Shown: one piece after another, positions 50,917-60,070 of the stretch
How positions within the stretch are numbered: position 1 is the stretch's first letter
Layout of the letters: each line of letters starts with the position of its first letter
Source: an uncultured Lachnospiraceae bacterium
Lineage (GTDB): Bacteria > Bacillota > Clostridia > Lachnospirales > Lachnospiraceae
Direction of reading: 5' to 3'
Length of the DNA: 64,000 nt
NCBI GenBank assembly: GCA_910578795.1
Contig: CAJTSD010000016.1
Location: 3,383 to 67,382, forward strand
Made by a program: the position numbers and the translations under genes
Notes under the pieces: generated by a model
The model's input: the letters and a program-made list of their open reading frames with translations, nothing else
What the model was told of the DNA's origin: nothing
Databases searched by the model: none

Positions 50917-51255
50917 TCAAGGATTTACGCAATTACCGACATCCATCATCACAATATCCTGTACCAGCGTTATCGTTTCAAACGGCACCGTTTCCTCAAA
51001 CGTTAAAAGCGCTTCCGTCCTATTATGTACAAGCTTTTCTGTTTCTGCATAAATTTTAATTTCTCTTTTCCTCTCTTCCTTTGAATCCTCATCAAGCAGC
51101 ACTTTTTCTTTTACTGTCCCAATACGATTTCTCCTTACAATATTCCAGCACCTCCTGATATCCAATGTAAAATACATAATCACGGTTATCATGCCAAACA
51201 AGACAGTCATAATCATGAAAAAATATGACACATATGTCATTTCTAAAATGCTCAT
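50917..51255 (-). CDS. small membrane protein, 112 aa
   Basis: One N-terminal membrane segment (about 8-32: SYFFMIMTVLFGMITVIMYF) and a basic/charged cytoplasmic tail with a helix rich in Glu and Arg. No family recognised. It lies downstream of the Ser/Thr kinase (37-nt gap) and may be a membrane partner or substrate of the FHA-phosphatase-kinase module. Confidence 0.6.
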   Translation of the reverse strand: MSILEMTYVSYFFMIMTVLFGMITVIMYFTLDIRRCWNIVRRNRIGTVKEKVLLDEDSKEERKREIKIYAETEKLVHNRTEALLTFEETVPFETITLVQDIVMMDVGNCVNP

Positions 51256-51292
51256 TCCTCGCCCCCAATAATTCTGTTTCTTTCAAAACTGT

Positions 51293-52975
51293 TTACCGTT
51301 TATACGTTGACCTTACAATCTTATCCGCCAACATTCTCAAGTTCTGAATTTTTTCAATTTCTTCCAATACTGCAGGCGTCGCTCCCACTTTCATATTCTC
51401 CATATCAGTATCAATACGGTCAAACATTTCCATAATCTCCAAGCCTGACACTCCGTCATCCATAAAGTACCGCGCGTACTCCGTCACACGCACAATGATC
51501 TCGCGGTACATTCTCAATGTAATGATATCACGGTCAGGATTTTTATCATTTAATGCCTTAAGCTGTGCAAGACTGTGCCAGTATTTTCCATATATTCCAT
51601 TATCCGTACCATCAATCTGTGCGGCAATCATCTTTTTGTAAAAACTTCCAATTTCTACATAAAGCCTGCATCTGGAATATTCCAAACAGTATTCGCTGCT
51701 ACCCTCAAAGTAGGACAAAGCAGCTTCATACCAGCTAAGCGCCCTTGTTTTCCTATTTTCCTCATGCACATAATAGTACCAGTACGCATTGCCTATCTCA
51801 TAGCAGAAACATGCATATTCCAAAGGGTTCTTTGCTTCAAACACATTCAGACACTCTTTTGAATTCATATTCATTTTAATCAAAAGCTCTTCTTCCTCTT
51901 CATCAAACACACCGTCCTCAATTACACGGTCATAATACGCATGATAAGCATCCGCCCGCGCAGCGTCAATTTCAATTGCATCCATATAAAGAATGCCTGC
52001 ATCCAGCACATCTGCCGTTCTCCCTGCCTTCTCAATCATCGTCTTATAATCATTACCGGTTTTCTCATTTGCCGCCACCCGAAATCCGGCACCGCAAATG
52101 GCACAAAACATACATAAAAAAAGCGCCACGGCAAATTTTATAATCCTTCTTCTGCATTTGGTTTGTGTTTCTGTTTCATAATCTTTATAGTGCCCAAGCG
52201 CGTACGTCAGTTCTTTTGCCGACTGATATCTGTCTTCCGGATTTTTTTGTGTACACTTTAAGATAATCTTTTCCAGTCCGCTGGAAAGCGCAGGATTCCA
52301 TTTTCGAATCGGGTACATCCCATACGGTGGCTTGGAAGGGTTATGCCCTGTCAGCAAATGATACATTGTCGCACCAAGACAATAAATATCAGTCCTTGCA
52401 TCGGTCTGTCCCATTCCTCCGAATTGTTCGGGAGAAGCATACCCGTATGTTCCCAAACAAGTTGTATCACCTGCATTCTGTTCCTTAAACTCCCGTGCCG
52501 TTCCAAAATCAATCAGAACAACACTTCCATCCGATTTCAGCATCACATTGGACGGTTTCATATCCCGATAGATAATCGGTCTTTCCTGTGCATGCAGATA
52601 ACATAGCACATCGCAAAGCTGCAACGCCCAATCCACAACCTGCTCCTGCGGATATGCACCATTTTCATTTAGCAGCTTTTCAAGGGTGTTCCCCTCAATA
52701 TAATCCATAACGATTAGGAAATTCTCATCAGAATCGATGACATCGACAATACTGGGAAGATTTTTATGACTTAATTTTTTCAGCAAATCCGTTTCAAGAA
52801 TAAGACTTTGCTTCAATAGCTCGAAATCGCGGCGGAAGGATTTTCGCACCTCTTTGATTGCCCATGGCTTATTCGCCTTCTCATTGATTGCCAGATAGAC
52901 TGTGCTCATTCCTCCATGACCGATTTCATTTAAAATCTTATATTTTCCGTCAATAACGGAACCAATTGTTATCAT
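51293..52975 (-). CDS. membrane Ser/Thr protein kinase with C-terminal helical domain
   Basis: 560 aa. Kinase domain (about 8-265): G-loop GHGGMSTVYLA, Lys in WAIKEV, catalytic loop IIYRDMKPSN (Tyr replaces the usual His of HRD), IDFGTARE, ASPEQFGG. Transmembrane segment (about 283-303), then about 250 residues of helical, TPR-like sequence on the outer side. No PASTA repeats. Together with the phosphatase and FHA genes it forms a signalling module. Substrates unknown. Confidence 0.92.
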   Translation of the reverse strand: MITIGSVIDGKYKILNEIGHGGMSTVYLAINEKANKPWAIKEVRKSFRRDFELLKQSLILETDLLKKLSHKNLPSIVDVIDSDENFLIVMDYIEGNTLEKLLNENGAYPQEQVVDWALQLCDVLCYLHAQERPIIYRDMKPSNVMLKSDGSVVLIDFGTAREFKEQNAGDTTCLGTYGYASPEQFGGMGQTDARTDIYCLGATMYHLLTGHNPSKPPYGMYPIRKWNPALSSGLEKIILKCTQKNPEDRYQSAKELTYALGHYKDYETETQTKCRRRIIKFAVALFLCMFCAICGAGFRVAANEKTGNDYKTMIEKAGRTADVLDAGILYMDAIEIDAARADAYHAYYDRVIEDGVFDEEEEELLIKMNMNSKECLNVFEAKNPLEYACFCYEIGNAYWYYYVHEENRKTRALSWYEAALSYFEGSSEYCLEYSRCRLYVEIGSFYKKMIAAQIDGTDNGIYGKYWHSLAQLKALNDKNPDRDIITLRMYREIIVRVTEYARYFMDDGVSGLEIMEMFDRIDTDMENMKVGATPAVLEEIEKIQNLRMLADKIVRSTYKR

Positions 52976-52997
52976 TAACTTATCAAAACCCCTTAAC

Positions 52998-53825
52998 CTA
53001 CCGATCCATTACTTTTAAAAGAATGGCTGAAATATTATCTTTCTCCATGCGGCTTTTGTTCTGTTCTATTAAGTATTTGAGTTGTACGCTCATCAGGCGT
53101 GAGTTTTCCTGCCTACAGTTCACATTCCATTCCAAATTTTCCAACGCCAAATGACAGTAATCATACATCTCGCGCTCCAAAAGCTCATGCCGAAAACCGT
53201 CCGAGCAAAGCAGAAAGCTGTTACCTGTCTGAACTTCCCCGCTGACAAAATCAGGCTCCACATGACTCACCGTTCCGATACACTGCAAAAGCACATTTTT
53301 ACGTGCATCATTCTTTGCCTGCTCAGGCGTCATATGCCCCAAAGCTACCTCCCGCGCCACATAGGTTTGATCCGTTGTCAGTAATTGCATCTGATTATTA
53401 AAATCTGTCATCTTATAAGCCCTGCAGTCCCCAACATGCGATATATAAAAGCAGCCCTCAAATAAAAGCAGCACGGTAAGCGTTGTTCCCATCGTGGTCT
53501 TACGCTCTCTGCTATAATCAAGAATGCGTGCATTACAGTCATTGGCGAGTCTGTCCCAACTTTCCTGAATCCATGACGAAGCCAGTCTGCCATCACCCTC
53601 ATTTAATGCCAACGGAAGCTCCTTTAAAAACCACTGTTCATATGTGCGCACTACCACCGCACTTGCAATTTCACCCTGTTCCAAACCGCCCATGCCATCA
53701 CAAATCACCGCTATTGCAGCCTCACCATAGGGAGTATTGGCAACCTTAACCGTAAGACTGTCCTGGTTTATATTTTTAACAATTCCCGCATCCGTTTGTG
53801 CAGCCACTGTATAATGCAGTTCCAT
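52998..53825 (-). CDS. PP2C-family Ser/Thr protein phosphatase
   Basis: 275 aa. Metal-binding motifs of PP2C: IVKNINQDS, VICDGMGGLEQGEIAS, TLTVLLLFEGCFYISHVGDCRAY, LLCSDGF. Soluble, no membrane segment. The C-terminal part is shorter than usual, but the last motif (ISAILLKV) remains. It most likely reverses phosphorylation by the kinase at 51293. Between the FHA and kinase genes (gaps of 6 and 22 nt). Confidence 0.9.
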   Translation of the reverse strand: MELHYTVAAQTDAGIVKNINQDSLTVKVANTPYGEAAIAVICDGMGGLEQGEIASAVVVRTYEQWFLKELPLALNEGDGRLASSWIQESWDRLANDCNARILDYSRERKTTMGTTLTVLLLFEGCFYISHVGDCRAYKMTDFNNQMQLLTTDQTYVAREVALGHMTPEQAKNDARKNVLLQCIGTVSHVEPDFVSGEVQTGNSFLLCSDGFRHELLEREMYDYCHLALENLEWNVNCRQENSRLMSVQLKYLIEQNKSRMEKDNISAILLKVMDR

Positions 53826-53831
53826 TGTGGT

Positions 53832-54458
53832 TTACTCCTGTTTCCATTCAAACACCTCGTCGGCAAGCTGCAGCAGGCTTCCTGATTCAAGCTTTACCGG
53901 TTTTTCAGCCTCAAGCTTTTTTCCATCGACAAAGGTATGGTTTAACGAGCTTTTATCCTTTACATAATATCCGTCTTTCTTGTGTATGATATCCGCATGA
54001 TTTCTGCTAATTGTAGGATTATCATCCACCACATAGTCAACACACGCAGCGTCTTTTCCAAGCTTAAAAACTTCTTTATCAATTACTATTTTCTCACCCG
54101 TACGCTTCCGCAATAAATAAACGGATCTTGTTTTTCCTATATTTCCCTGCTTTTGCGGCTTTTCGGAGCTATTTGCGGCAATACTCTCCTTTGCAGCTTT
54201 TTCAGTGCTTGTCTTCTCTGTCTTATCGTTTTCGCTCTTTTGGGCCGTATTGCCTGTTTTATTGGCAATGACGGTATCCGATTCCATTTTTACCGCAAGC
54301 GCACTACAGGAAGCGATAATTCTGTCAATCAGCTCTACCGCATCCTCTCCTTCCATACCATCTGCAAGAAAAAATCCTGCCTGCTCCGATATCTTCCATA
54401 CCTGATAATCCTTGTCATCTTTTGTAATCTTTTCTGATTCGCCCACTTTGTATTTCAT
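53832..54458 (-). CDS. FHA-domain protein
   Basis: 208 aa. The N-terminal region (1-70) is of unknown fold; a low-complexity Lys/Glu/Thr/Ser linker (70-112) follows; the C-terminus (about 118-205) is an FHA domain with FKLGKD, ISRNHADI and NHTFVDGKKL, the phospho-threonine-binding signature. It probably docks on kinase-phosphorylated partners. First gene of the FHA-PP2C-kinase operon. Confidence 0.88.
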   Translation of the reverse strand: MKYKVGESEKITKDDKDYQVWKISEQAGFFLADGMEGEDAVELIDRIIASCSALAVKMESDTVIANKTGNTAQKSENDKTEKTSTEKAAKESIAANSSEKPQKQGNIGKTRSVYLLRKRTGEKIVIDKEVFKLGKDAACVDYVVDDNPTISRNHADIIHKKDGYYVKDKSSLNHTFVDGKKLEAEKPVKLESGSLLQLADEVFEWKQE

Positions 54459-54546
54459 GCTGCCGTCACGCCTTCCTGTTTTTCAGCGTTTTTAATGGTA
54501 CTATACGCTTTGTCATCATGTCAATAGTACTTCCGTACTAAAATGG

Positions 54547-55731
54547 TTAGTAAAATACATGCCCGCCAATCCGTATCCCATTAATCCCGGGGATTGGCGT
54601 CCTGAAATATACACAATGCCCGACATTCGTCACGCCGCTCATCGCTTCGTCCGCCGCCTGATAACAGCTTGCCGTCGCCCTGTCGTTTGCCAGCGCAAGC
54701 GCAAGATGCCCGTCATTTACAGGCGAAAACTGCTTTTTCTGATAAATCACACCGACAATCGTATTCGGATAGCGCGAGCTCAGCACTCTGTTGATTACCA
54801 CCGCGCCGACCGCAACCTGTCCGCTATAAGGCTCCGCACCTGCCTCACAGTAAATCAGGTTTGCAAGGAGCATACGATCGCCTTCCTCAAATTTGACTTC
54901 CGAAATATCACGCCAGCTCGATTGCGCCGCAAGTCTTGATTTTGCAAGCTCCTCCTCGTACTGCTTTTGCAGTGCGGCAATGTCCTGTTCCTGCTCGTCA
55001 ATCATTGATTCAAGCGCGTCGATGGTTTCCTCCGCGTCCGCAATCTGGTCCGAATAGCTTGCCACGTTCTGCGAGGTCTTGCGCACAAGTTCCGCAACCT
55101 TGCTCTTTTCGGAGTTTACCTCCTCCTGCAAGGCATGAAGATCCTCCAGCTCCTGCTTAAGCTGCGCTTCCTTCTGCTCTACGTCCTTTCGGCTTTCCTC
55201 ATATTTTCGCAGCATTTTTCGGTCGTACTGGTTAATCTGTTCAATATAGTCACTCTTGTTTAAAAAATCCGCAAAACTGTTGGAGGTAAAAAGGAAATTC
55301 AAATAACCATAGCTTGCACCGCTTTCATACATCGTCTTAATACGCAGCTTCATGTTTTCATACTGTTGCCGCTCGACGATTTTTGCCTGCTCGAGGTCCG
55401 CCTGTGCCTGCATTATTTCCGCTTCTTTTGTGACAATATCTGCCTCGATTCCTTCCAATTTTGTAGAAATTGCCGCCAAATCATCATTGAGTGTGCCAAG
55501 CTCGCCCAATAAGGAGTTTTTGGATATCTGAAGGGAAGCCTTTCTGTCTTCCGTATTCTCTTTTGCATCTTCGGTTTTTTCTTTTTCCTCTTTCGCACGC
55601 TGTAAGCGCTCCAGTGTTGTTTCCGCGTGTACGGGCACAGCCGAAGAACCCGCAAGCGTTGTTGCCAAAACGAATGCAAGCACTGCGGACATTGCTCCTG
55701 TTACGGACTTTTTAAAAGCCGATTTTGTCAT
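54547..55731 (-). CDS. cell wall hydrolase, SleB-like, with coiled coil
   Basis: 394 aa. Signal peptide (about 1-36), a long coiled coil (about 40-260, as in PcsB/CwlO-type proteins), then a C-terminal Hydrolase_2/SleB domain: LANLIYCEAGAEPYSGQVAV, GAVVINRVLSSRYPNTIVGV, CVYFRTP. It probably cleaves peptidoglycan, in growth or spore germination. Directly upstream of upp with a 36-nt gap. Confidence 0.85.
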   Translation of the reverse strand: MTKSAFKKSVTGAMSAVLAFVLATTLAGSSAVPVHAETTLERLQRAKEEKEKTEDAKENTEDRKASLQISKNSLLGELGTLNDDLAAISTKLEGIEADIVTKEAEIMQAQADLEQAKIVERQQYENMKLRIKTMYESGASYGYLNFLFTSNSFADFLNKSDYIEQINQYDRKMLRKYEESRKDVEQKEAQLKQELEDLHALQEEVNSEKSKVAELVRKTSQNVASYSDQIADAEETIDALESMIDEQEQDIAALQKQYEEELAKSRLAAQSSWRDISEVKFEEGDRMLLANLIYCEAGAEPYSGQVAVGAVVINRVLSSRYPNTIVGVIYQKKQFSPVNDGHLALALANDRATASCYQAADEAMSGVTNVGHCVYFRTPIPGINGIRIGGHVFY

Positions 55732-55767
55732 GTTCTAAACCATTCCCCAAACTCATAATTTTCATGT

Positions 55768-56397
55768 CTATTTTGTGCCGAAAATGCGGTCTCCCGCATC
55801 TCCCAAGCCCGGCACGATGTAGCCGTGGTCATTGAGCTTCTCGTCAAGTGAGCCAATGTAAAGATCCACATCGGGGTGCTCGCGCTGCATACGCTCTACG
55901 CCCTCGGGCGCAGCAATAATGCACATAAAATGAATGCTTTTGCAGCCTTTCTCTTTCAGCATTCGGATTGCCGCAGATGACGAACCTCCCGTCGCAAGCA
56001 TCGGGTCCACAACAAAGACTTCTCTTTGATCACAGTCCTCGGGCAGCTTGCAGTAATATTCAACCGGTTCCAGGGTTTCGGGGTCGCGATAGAGTCCGAT
56101 ATGTCCTACTTTTGCGGTAGGGATTAATTGCAGGATACCGTCCACCATGCCAAGTCCTGCCCTTAAAATCGGCACGACGGCGAGCTTTTTCCCCGCAAGC
56201 TCTTTTACAGTTGTTTTGCAGATGGGCGTTTCGATTTCCACGTCCGCAAGCTTGAGTTCCCTTGTCGCCTCATAACAGATGAGGTTTGCAATTTCGCCGA
56301 TAGTCTGTCTAAAATCCTTTGTACCTGTTTCAGTCCTTCGGATCATGCCGATTTTGTGCTGAATTAACGGGTGATCCATTACTACTGTTTTTGCCAT
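55768..56397 (-). CDS. upp: uracil phosphoribosyltransferase
   Basis: 209 aa, standard length. PRPP-binding DPMLATGGSSSAAIRMLKEKG, uracil-binding GYIVPGLGDAGDRIFGTK, substrate motif KLAVVPILRAGLGMVDG. Converts uracil plus PRPP to UMP. Downstream of rpiB with a 25-nt gap. Confidence 0.96.
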   Translation of the reverse strand: MAKTVVMDHPLIQHKIGMIRRTETGTKDFRQTIGEIANLICYEATRELKLADVEIETPICKTTVKELAGKKLAVVPILRAGLGMVDGILQLIPTAKVGHIGLYRDPETLEPVEYYCKLPEDCDQREVFVVDPMLATGGSSSAAIRMLKEKGCKSIHFMCIIAAPEGVERMQREHPDVDLYIGSLDEKLNDHGYIVPGLGDAGDRIFGTK

Positions 56398-56422
56398 GTA
56401 ATAACCTTTTTCCTTTCAAAAT

Positions 56423-56854
56423 CTAATTTTCCTCTAATTGTGCCACACGTCTGATATGCTTTTCCTCGTTTGAGAACGGTGTGTTTAAAAAGGTTTCCAC
56501 GATTTCAAGCGCGAGCAGCTCCCCTACATAGGCACCGCCGAGTGCAAGCATGTTTGCGTCATTGTGCAGTCTTGTCATTTTTGCGGAAAGCGGTTCGCTG
56601 CACAGTGCGCAGCGCACTCCTTTGATTTTGTTTGCAGCAATAGAAATGCCGATTCCCGATGTGCATACGACGATACCTTTCTCGCACTCGCCGCTTGCGA
56701 CTGCCTTTGCCGCCGCCTTTCCGAATACGGGATAATCGCAGGACTTATTTTCATAACAGCCAAAGTCCTTATATGCGATATTATGCTCCTCAAGGTACTT
56801 TATTATTTTGTTTTTTAACTCCAGTCCGCCGTGGTCACTGCCTAATGCAATCAT
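56423..56854 (-). CDS. rpiB: ribose-5-phosphate isomerase B
   Basis: 143 aa, standard length. ALGSDHGGLELK at the N-terminus, catalytic Cys in IVVCTSGIGISIAANKIKGV, His in RLHNDANMLALGG. Isomerises ribulose-5-phosphate and ribose-5-phosphate, supplying PRPP precursors; logical neighbour of upp. Confidence 0.95.
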   Translation of the reverse strand: MIALGSDHGGLELKNKIIKYLEEHNIAYKDFGCYENKSCDYPVFGKAAAKAVASGECEKGIVVCTSGIGISIAANKIKGVRCALCSEPLSAKMTRLHNDANMLALGGAYVGELLALEIVETFLNTPFSNEEKHIRRVAQLEEN

Positions 56855-56928
56855 GTTTTGTCGCGCTCCTTTCCATTTTTAAACCGTTGTTTTTATAATA
56901 CTGACTTATTCCTTATTATATATGAAGC

Positions 56929-57996
56929 TTATAGCTTTATGCACCTATGTCCTGCTGCCTTGAGCAGCCTGTTCATAACGGCATGTCCGACGCCGCCTGC
57001 GGGGAATGCCTCTGAATAGATGTATGCGATGTTCTCATCGTCAAACTCCCTCAAAAACGTATAGAGCCGTTTTGCCGCTGACAGCATATCATCGCGCGCG
57101 CCCGCGTCCTTTACGCTGTCCGCCTTATACTGCCGTATCGTTTCCGTAGTTCCGATTACGCCTGTCCGCTCGCCTTTCCCAGCGTGCAGCGCTGTCTGTT
57201 CATTAATATAATTTACAACATTTTCAGGCGTGCCTTCTACAATTACAAGCTCGCCTTTTGGCGCGTAGTGGCGGTATTTCATTCCGGGCGCTTTTGGAGG
57301 CTGTTTTGAATCGTTATCCAAAATTGTGACATCTGTGTCAGTTTTTCCAATAATGTTTGTAATCATTTCCTGCGTGATGTATCCAGGACGCAGAATCATC
57401 GGCACTTCGCCTGTCATGTCGACAATCGTCGATTCAATGCCGATTGCGCCGTCCGCTCCCGCGTCGGCGTCCAAAATCATATCAATTCTGCCGTCCATGT
57501 CCTGTATGACGTATTTTGCCGTTGTGGGGCTTGGTTTACCCGACAGGTTTGCACTCGGCGCCGCTACATAGCCGCCTGCCTCTTTAATAAAAATCAGCGC
57601 AAGCGGGTGCGCGGGCATTCGAATGGCGACTGTTTCCAATCCGCCTGTCGTCTGTCGGGGCACGGCATCTGATTTTTTCAATATCATGGTAAGCGGTCCG
57701 GGCCAAAATGCGTCTGCAAGTTTTTTGGCATTTTCGGGCACGTTTTGCACAATTTTTTCCAAGTGCTCCATGTCGGCAATATGTACAATCAGCGGGTTAT
57801 CGCTCGGGCGCCCTTTGGCTTCGTATATCTTTTGCGAGGATTTCGGATTCAGCGCGTCGCCGCCAAGACCGTAGACGGTTTCGGTCGGAAATGCCACGAG
57901 TCCGCCGTTTTTAATGACCTCGCCTGCCTGCGTAAGCTTGGCAAACAGCGTTTCTTTGTCCTCGTCCTGTGTCAGGGGCACGATTTTTGTATTCAT
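56929..57996 (-). CDS. ywlC: threonylcarbamoyl-AMP synthase (Sua5/YwlC)
   Basis: 355 aa from ATG 57996 (ATG 58008 is also possible; AAAGGAG is immediately before it). N-terminal YrdC domain (15-205: LVAFPTETVYGLGGDA, KGRPSDNPLIVHI, APSANLSGKPSPT) and C-terminal Sua5 domain. It makes the activated threonylcarbamoyl group for t6A37 of tRNA. Confidence 0.94.
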   Translation of the reverse strand: MNTKIVPLTQDEDKETLFAKLTQAGEVIKNGGLVAFPTETVYGLGGDALNPKSSQKIYEAKGRPSDNPLIVHIADMEHLEKIVQNVPENAKKLADAFWPGPLTMILKKSDAVPRQTTGGLETVAIRMPAHPLALIFIKEAGGYVAAPSANLSGKPSPTTAKYVIQDMDGRIDMILDADAGADGAIGIESTIVDMTGEVPMILRPGYITQEMITNIIGKTDTDVTILDNDSKQPPKAPGMKYRHYAPKGELVIVEGTPENVVNYINEQTALHAGKGERTGVIGTTETIRQYKADSVKDAGARDDMLSAAKRLYTFLREFDDENIAYIYSEAFPAGGVGHAVMNRLLKAAGHRCIKL

Positions 57997-58008
57997 TTTT
58001 AGAACCAT

Positions 58009-58259
58009 GCTCCTTTCTTCGTCTGTCGGTTTGGGGTGCTTTCTTTAAAGTCTGTGCGGGTTTTGTGAAAATTTTCACGATATGCTATGGCGCAGACTTG
58101 TTAATCATTGATATTGTAGCATACAGATAGGGTTTTATAAAGGGATTTTTGTAGTTTCATTTAATTATTTTCTCATGGTGAATTTCGCAGGATAACTGTT
58201 TTTATGAAATGCGCTGCCTGATATGTCATCAAAATGATACCGGAATTTGTGCTGTTGTG
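58009..58259. promoter_or_regulatory. leader and promoter region of ywlC
   Basis: A 251-bp gap between minus-strand genes. On the minus strand an extended -10 (TG-C-TACAAT) lies near 58120. The leader contains a perfect 14-bp palindrome GTGAAAATTTTCAC (58065-58078) nested in an outer inverted repeat AAGTCTG / CAGACTT. Possible leader hairpin or operator. Confidence 0.45.
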
Positions 58260-58628
58260 TTATTGTGTTTCTGTCAGTTTTTGAATTCCCTCCTCTTTTG
58301 CCGCTACAAAAAAGAAGTTCTTGCCCTTGTTGGATTCGTAGATAAAATCCTTTAGGGGCTTACTGGTATAGCCTGTGTAATCTCCGTAAATGACAAGCCT
58401 GATGTGGTAATTGATAAATTTTTGCAGGATTTCCCCCGCCAGTCCTGTGCTTAGAACGAAAAACTCCTCACACACTGCCGCCTTGTCAATTACAATATTT
58501 GATGCACCTGTTTCATACTTGACGCTCATCGCCAAATCCAAAGCGGGCTGTGCGTCTGTAATGATCTTCTCGTCGCCGGAAATAACTGCAATCTCAGTTC
58601 CATTGTCATTTAAATATTCCATATTCAT
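58260..58628 (-). CDS. DUF4180 protein
   Basis: 122 aa. Matches DUF4180: EIAVISGDEKIITDAQPALD, NIVIDKAAVCEEFFVLSTGLAGEIL, IYGDYTGYTSKPLKDFIYESNKG. Function unknown. ATG 58628 has AGGAG 8 nt upstream. Alone, between ywlC and the toxin-antitoxin pair. Confidence 0.85.
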   Translation of the reverse strand: MNMEYLNDNGTEIAVISGDEKIITDAQPALDLAMSVKYETGASNIVIDKAAVCEEFFVLSTGLAGEILQKFINYHIRLVIYGDYTGYTSKPLKDFIYESNKGKNFFFVAAKEEGIQKLTETQ

Positions 58629-58806
58629 GATATTTCTCCTAATTTGCAGTACAAATTCCGGTTAGGGATAGATTTTACTTGGGATATAGCGGTTTGTCAA
58701 GTGTTTTTATACTTGTATTGATTTTACAAATATCCGTAAAAAATACATAGTCTTCTTTATTCCTCATATAATATAATACAATTTAAAAGAATTTGAATGA
58801 TTATTG

Positions 58807-58835
58807 TTGCATTTTGCTTTATTTTTTATTATGAT
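58807..58835 (+). promoter_or_regulatory. sigma-A promoter of the DinJ-YoeB operon
   Basis: TTGCAT (58807-58812), 17-bp spacer, TATGAT (58830-58835). The antitoxin ATG is 23 nt downstream of the -10, with AAAGGA as RBS, so the mRNA leader is short. Confidence 0.65.
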
Positions 58836-58858
58836 AAAGTCAGAAAGGACGTGATATT

Positions 58859-59131
58859 ATGACTACAGTAAGTCTTCGATTTGATGATGATATGAAAAAA
58901 CAGCTTGATGAAATGTGCGATGAAATGGGAATGAATATTACCACTTTTTTTATGATTTATGCAAAGAAAGCGCTGAGGGACCGCCGTATTCCCTTTGAAA
59001 TAACAGCGCCTTTGGATCCTTTTTATTCTGATTCCAACATGGAGCAATTAAAAAGAGCAGCCCAACAGGTTAAAGATGGACAGATAATCGTAAAAACAAT
59101 GGAAGAACTGGAGGCTATGGAGCGTGCGTAA
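58859..59131 (+). CDS. RelB/DinJ-family antitoxin
   Basis: 90 aa. N-terminal ribbon-helix-helix: TTVSLRFDDDMKKQLDEMCD, EMGMNITTFFMIYAKKALRDRRIPFEI, as in DinJ. The C-terminal half (50-90) wraps the toxin. Overlaps the toxin gene by 8 nt. Likely represses its own promoter. Confidence 0.9.
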   Translation: MTTVSLRFDDDMKKQLDEMCDEMGMNITTFFMIYAKKALRDRRIPFEITAPLDPFYSDSNMEQLKRAAQQVKDGQIIVKTMEELEAMERA

Positions 59132-59390
59132 AATCACATTTGCTGAAGATGCATGGGAGGAATACCTCTACTGGCAGTCGCAGGATAAAAAATCTTTAAA
59201 GAAAATAAACAGCCTTTTAAAGTCCATTCAACGTGAACCGTTTTCGGGTGAAGGTAAGCACGAACCGTTAAAAGGCAGCGCGGACGGCGCATGGAGTAGA
59301 AGAATTAACGATAAGGACAGGCTTGTTTATATCGTCCGCAATGAAAACATCACCATTATCCAGTGTAAAGGACACTATGATGACAAATAA
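59124..59390 (+). CDS. yoeB: YoeB-family mRNA interferase toxin
   Basis: 88 aa. KITFAEDAWEEYLYWQSQDKK, then catalytic residues in KHEPLKG (Glu), SRRINDKDRL (Arg) and CKGHYDDK (His), the full YoeB set, so it is probably active: ribosome-dependent mRNA cleavage. Paired here with a DinJ-type, not YefM-type, antitoxin. Confidence 0.93.
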   Translation: MRKITFAEDAWEEYLYWQSQDKKSLKKINSLLKSIQREPFSGEGKHEPLKGSADGAWSRRINDKDRLVYIVRNENITIIQCKGHYDDK

Positions 59391-59464
59391 TTGATTCTCA
59401 TATCCTAATTATTATATCTGTCTTCAAATTTCTCCAAAATTCCACACAAAAATGAAATCCCTCT

Positions 59465-60046
59465 TCACGTCTCCTCAAGCGCACGAAGCCCCTGCGAAAT
59501 CAGTTTAACGGTAAGCTGCATAATCTCCTCGAGCGGTATTTTGCGGTCACTTGCCACCCAATGCATAAAAATTGACGCAAAGCTGCCGCTCAAAAATACC
59601 TCAGCCACACGCAGCTCGTCCTCTGTGCAATTACTGCACGCGCTGTTTGGTCCAAAGCGGTGGAAAATCTTTTTCCATACGTATTCCCCGGGACTTTTTC
59701 CGATTGGGAAATTGCCCTGACTTCGCAGGATTTTTTCGTTGACACCGTCCGCGTTTGCCCAAAACGGAAACAGCGTCCGCACCAGTTGTTCCAAATCCTG
59801 CGGAAGCGTCATGTCTGACAGTGACTCCATCATTTCCATATATAACTCCACCTGCAATTTTCCCAAAAGTTCATCAAGCGAATTATAATGCAGATAGAAG
59901 GTTTTTCTGTTAATCATTGCGCGCTGCGTCAGTTCCTTAATACTAATCTGCGCATAATCCATTTCCAAAAGCATATTTTTGAACGTTTCTTGTATCAAGT
60001 GCTCCGTTTTGATATAGCGGAGATCGTATTGGGGCGTTCGTTTCAT
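59465..60046 (-). CDS. TetR-family transcriptional regulator
   Basis: 193 aa from ATG 60046. Helix-turn-helix ISIKELTQRAMINRKTFYLH at about 36-55; the ligand-binding part contains several Cys (NSACSNCTEDELRVAEVF). The arrangement is like TetR regulators of multidrug efflux. Divergent from the MATE gene, with inverted repeats between them that could be its operator. The frame is open to 60079. Confidence 0.88.
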   Translation of the reverse strand: MKRTPQYDLRYIKTEHLIQETFKNMLLEMDYAQISIKELTQRAMINRKTFYLHYNSLDELLGKLQVELYMEMMESLSDMTLPQDLEQLVRTLFPFWANADGVNEKILRSQGNFPIGKSPGEYVWKKIFHRFGPNSACSNCTEDELRVAEVFLSGSFASIFMHWVASDRKIPLEEIMQLTVKLISQGLRALEET

Positions 60047-60070
60047 AGTCGTGTACTCCTTCCCAAATTT

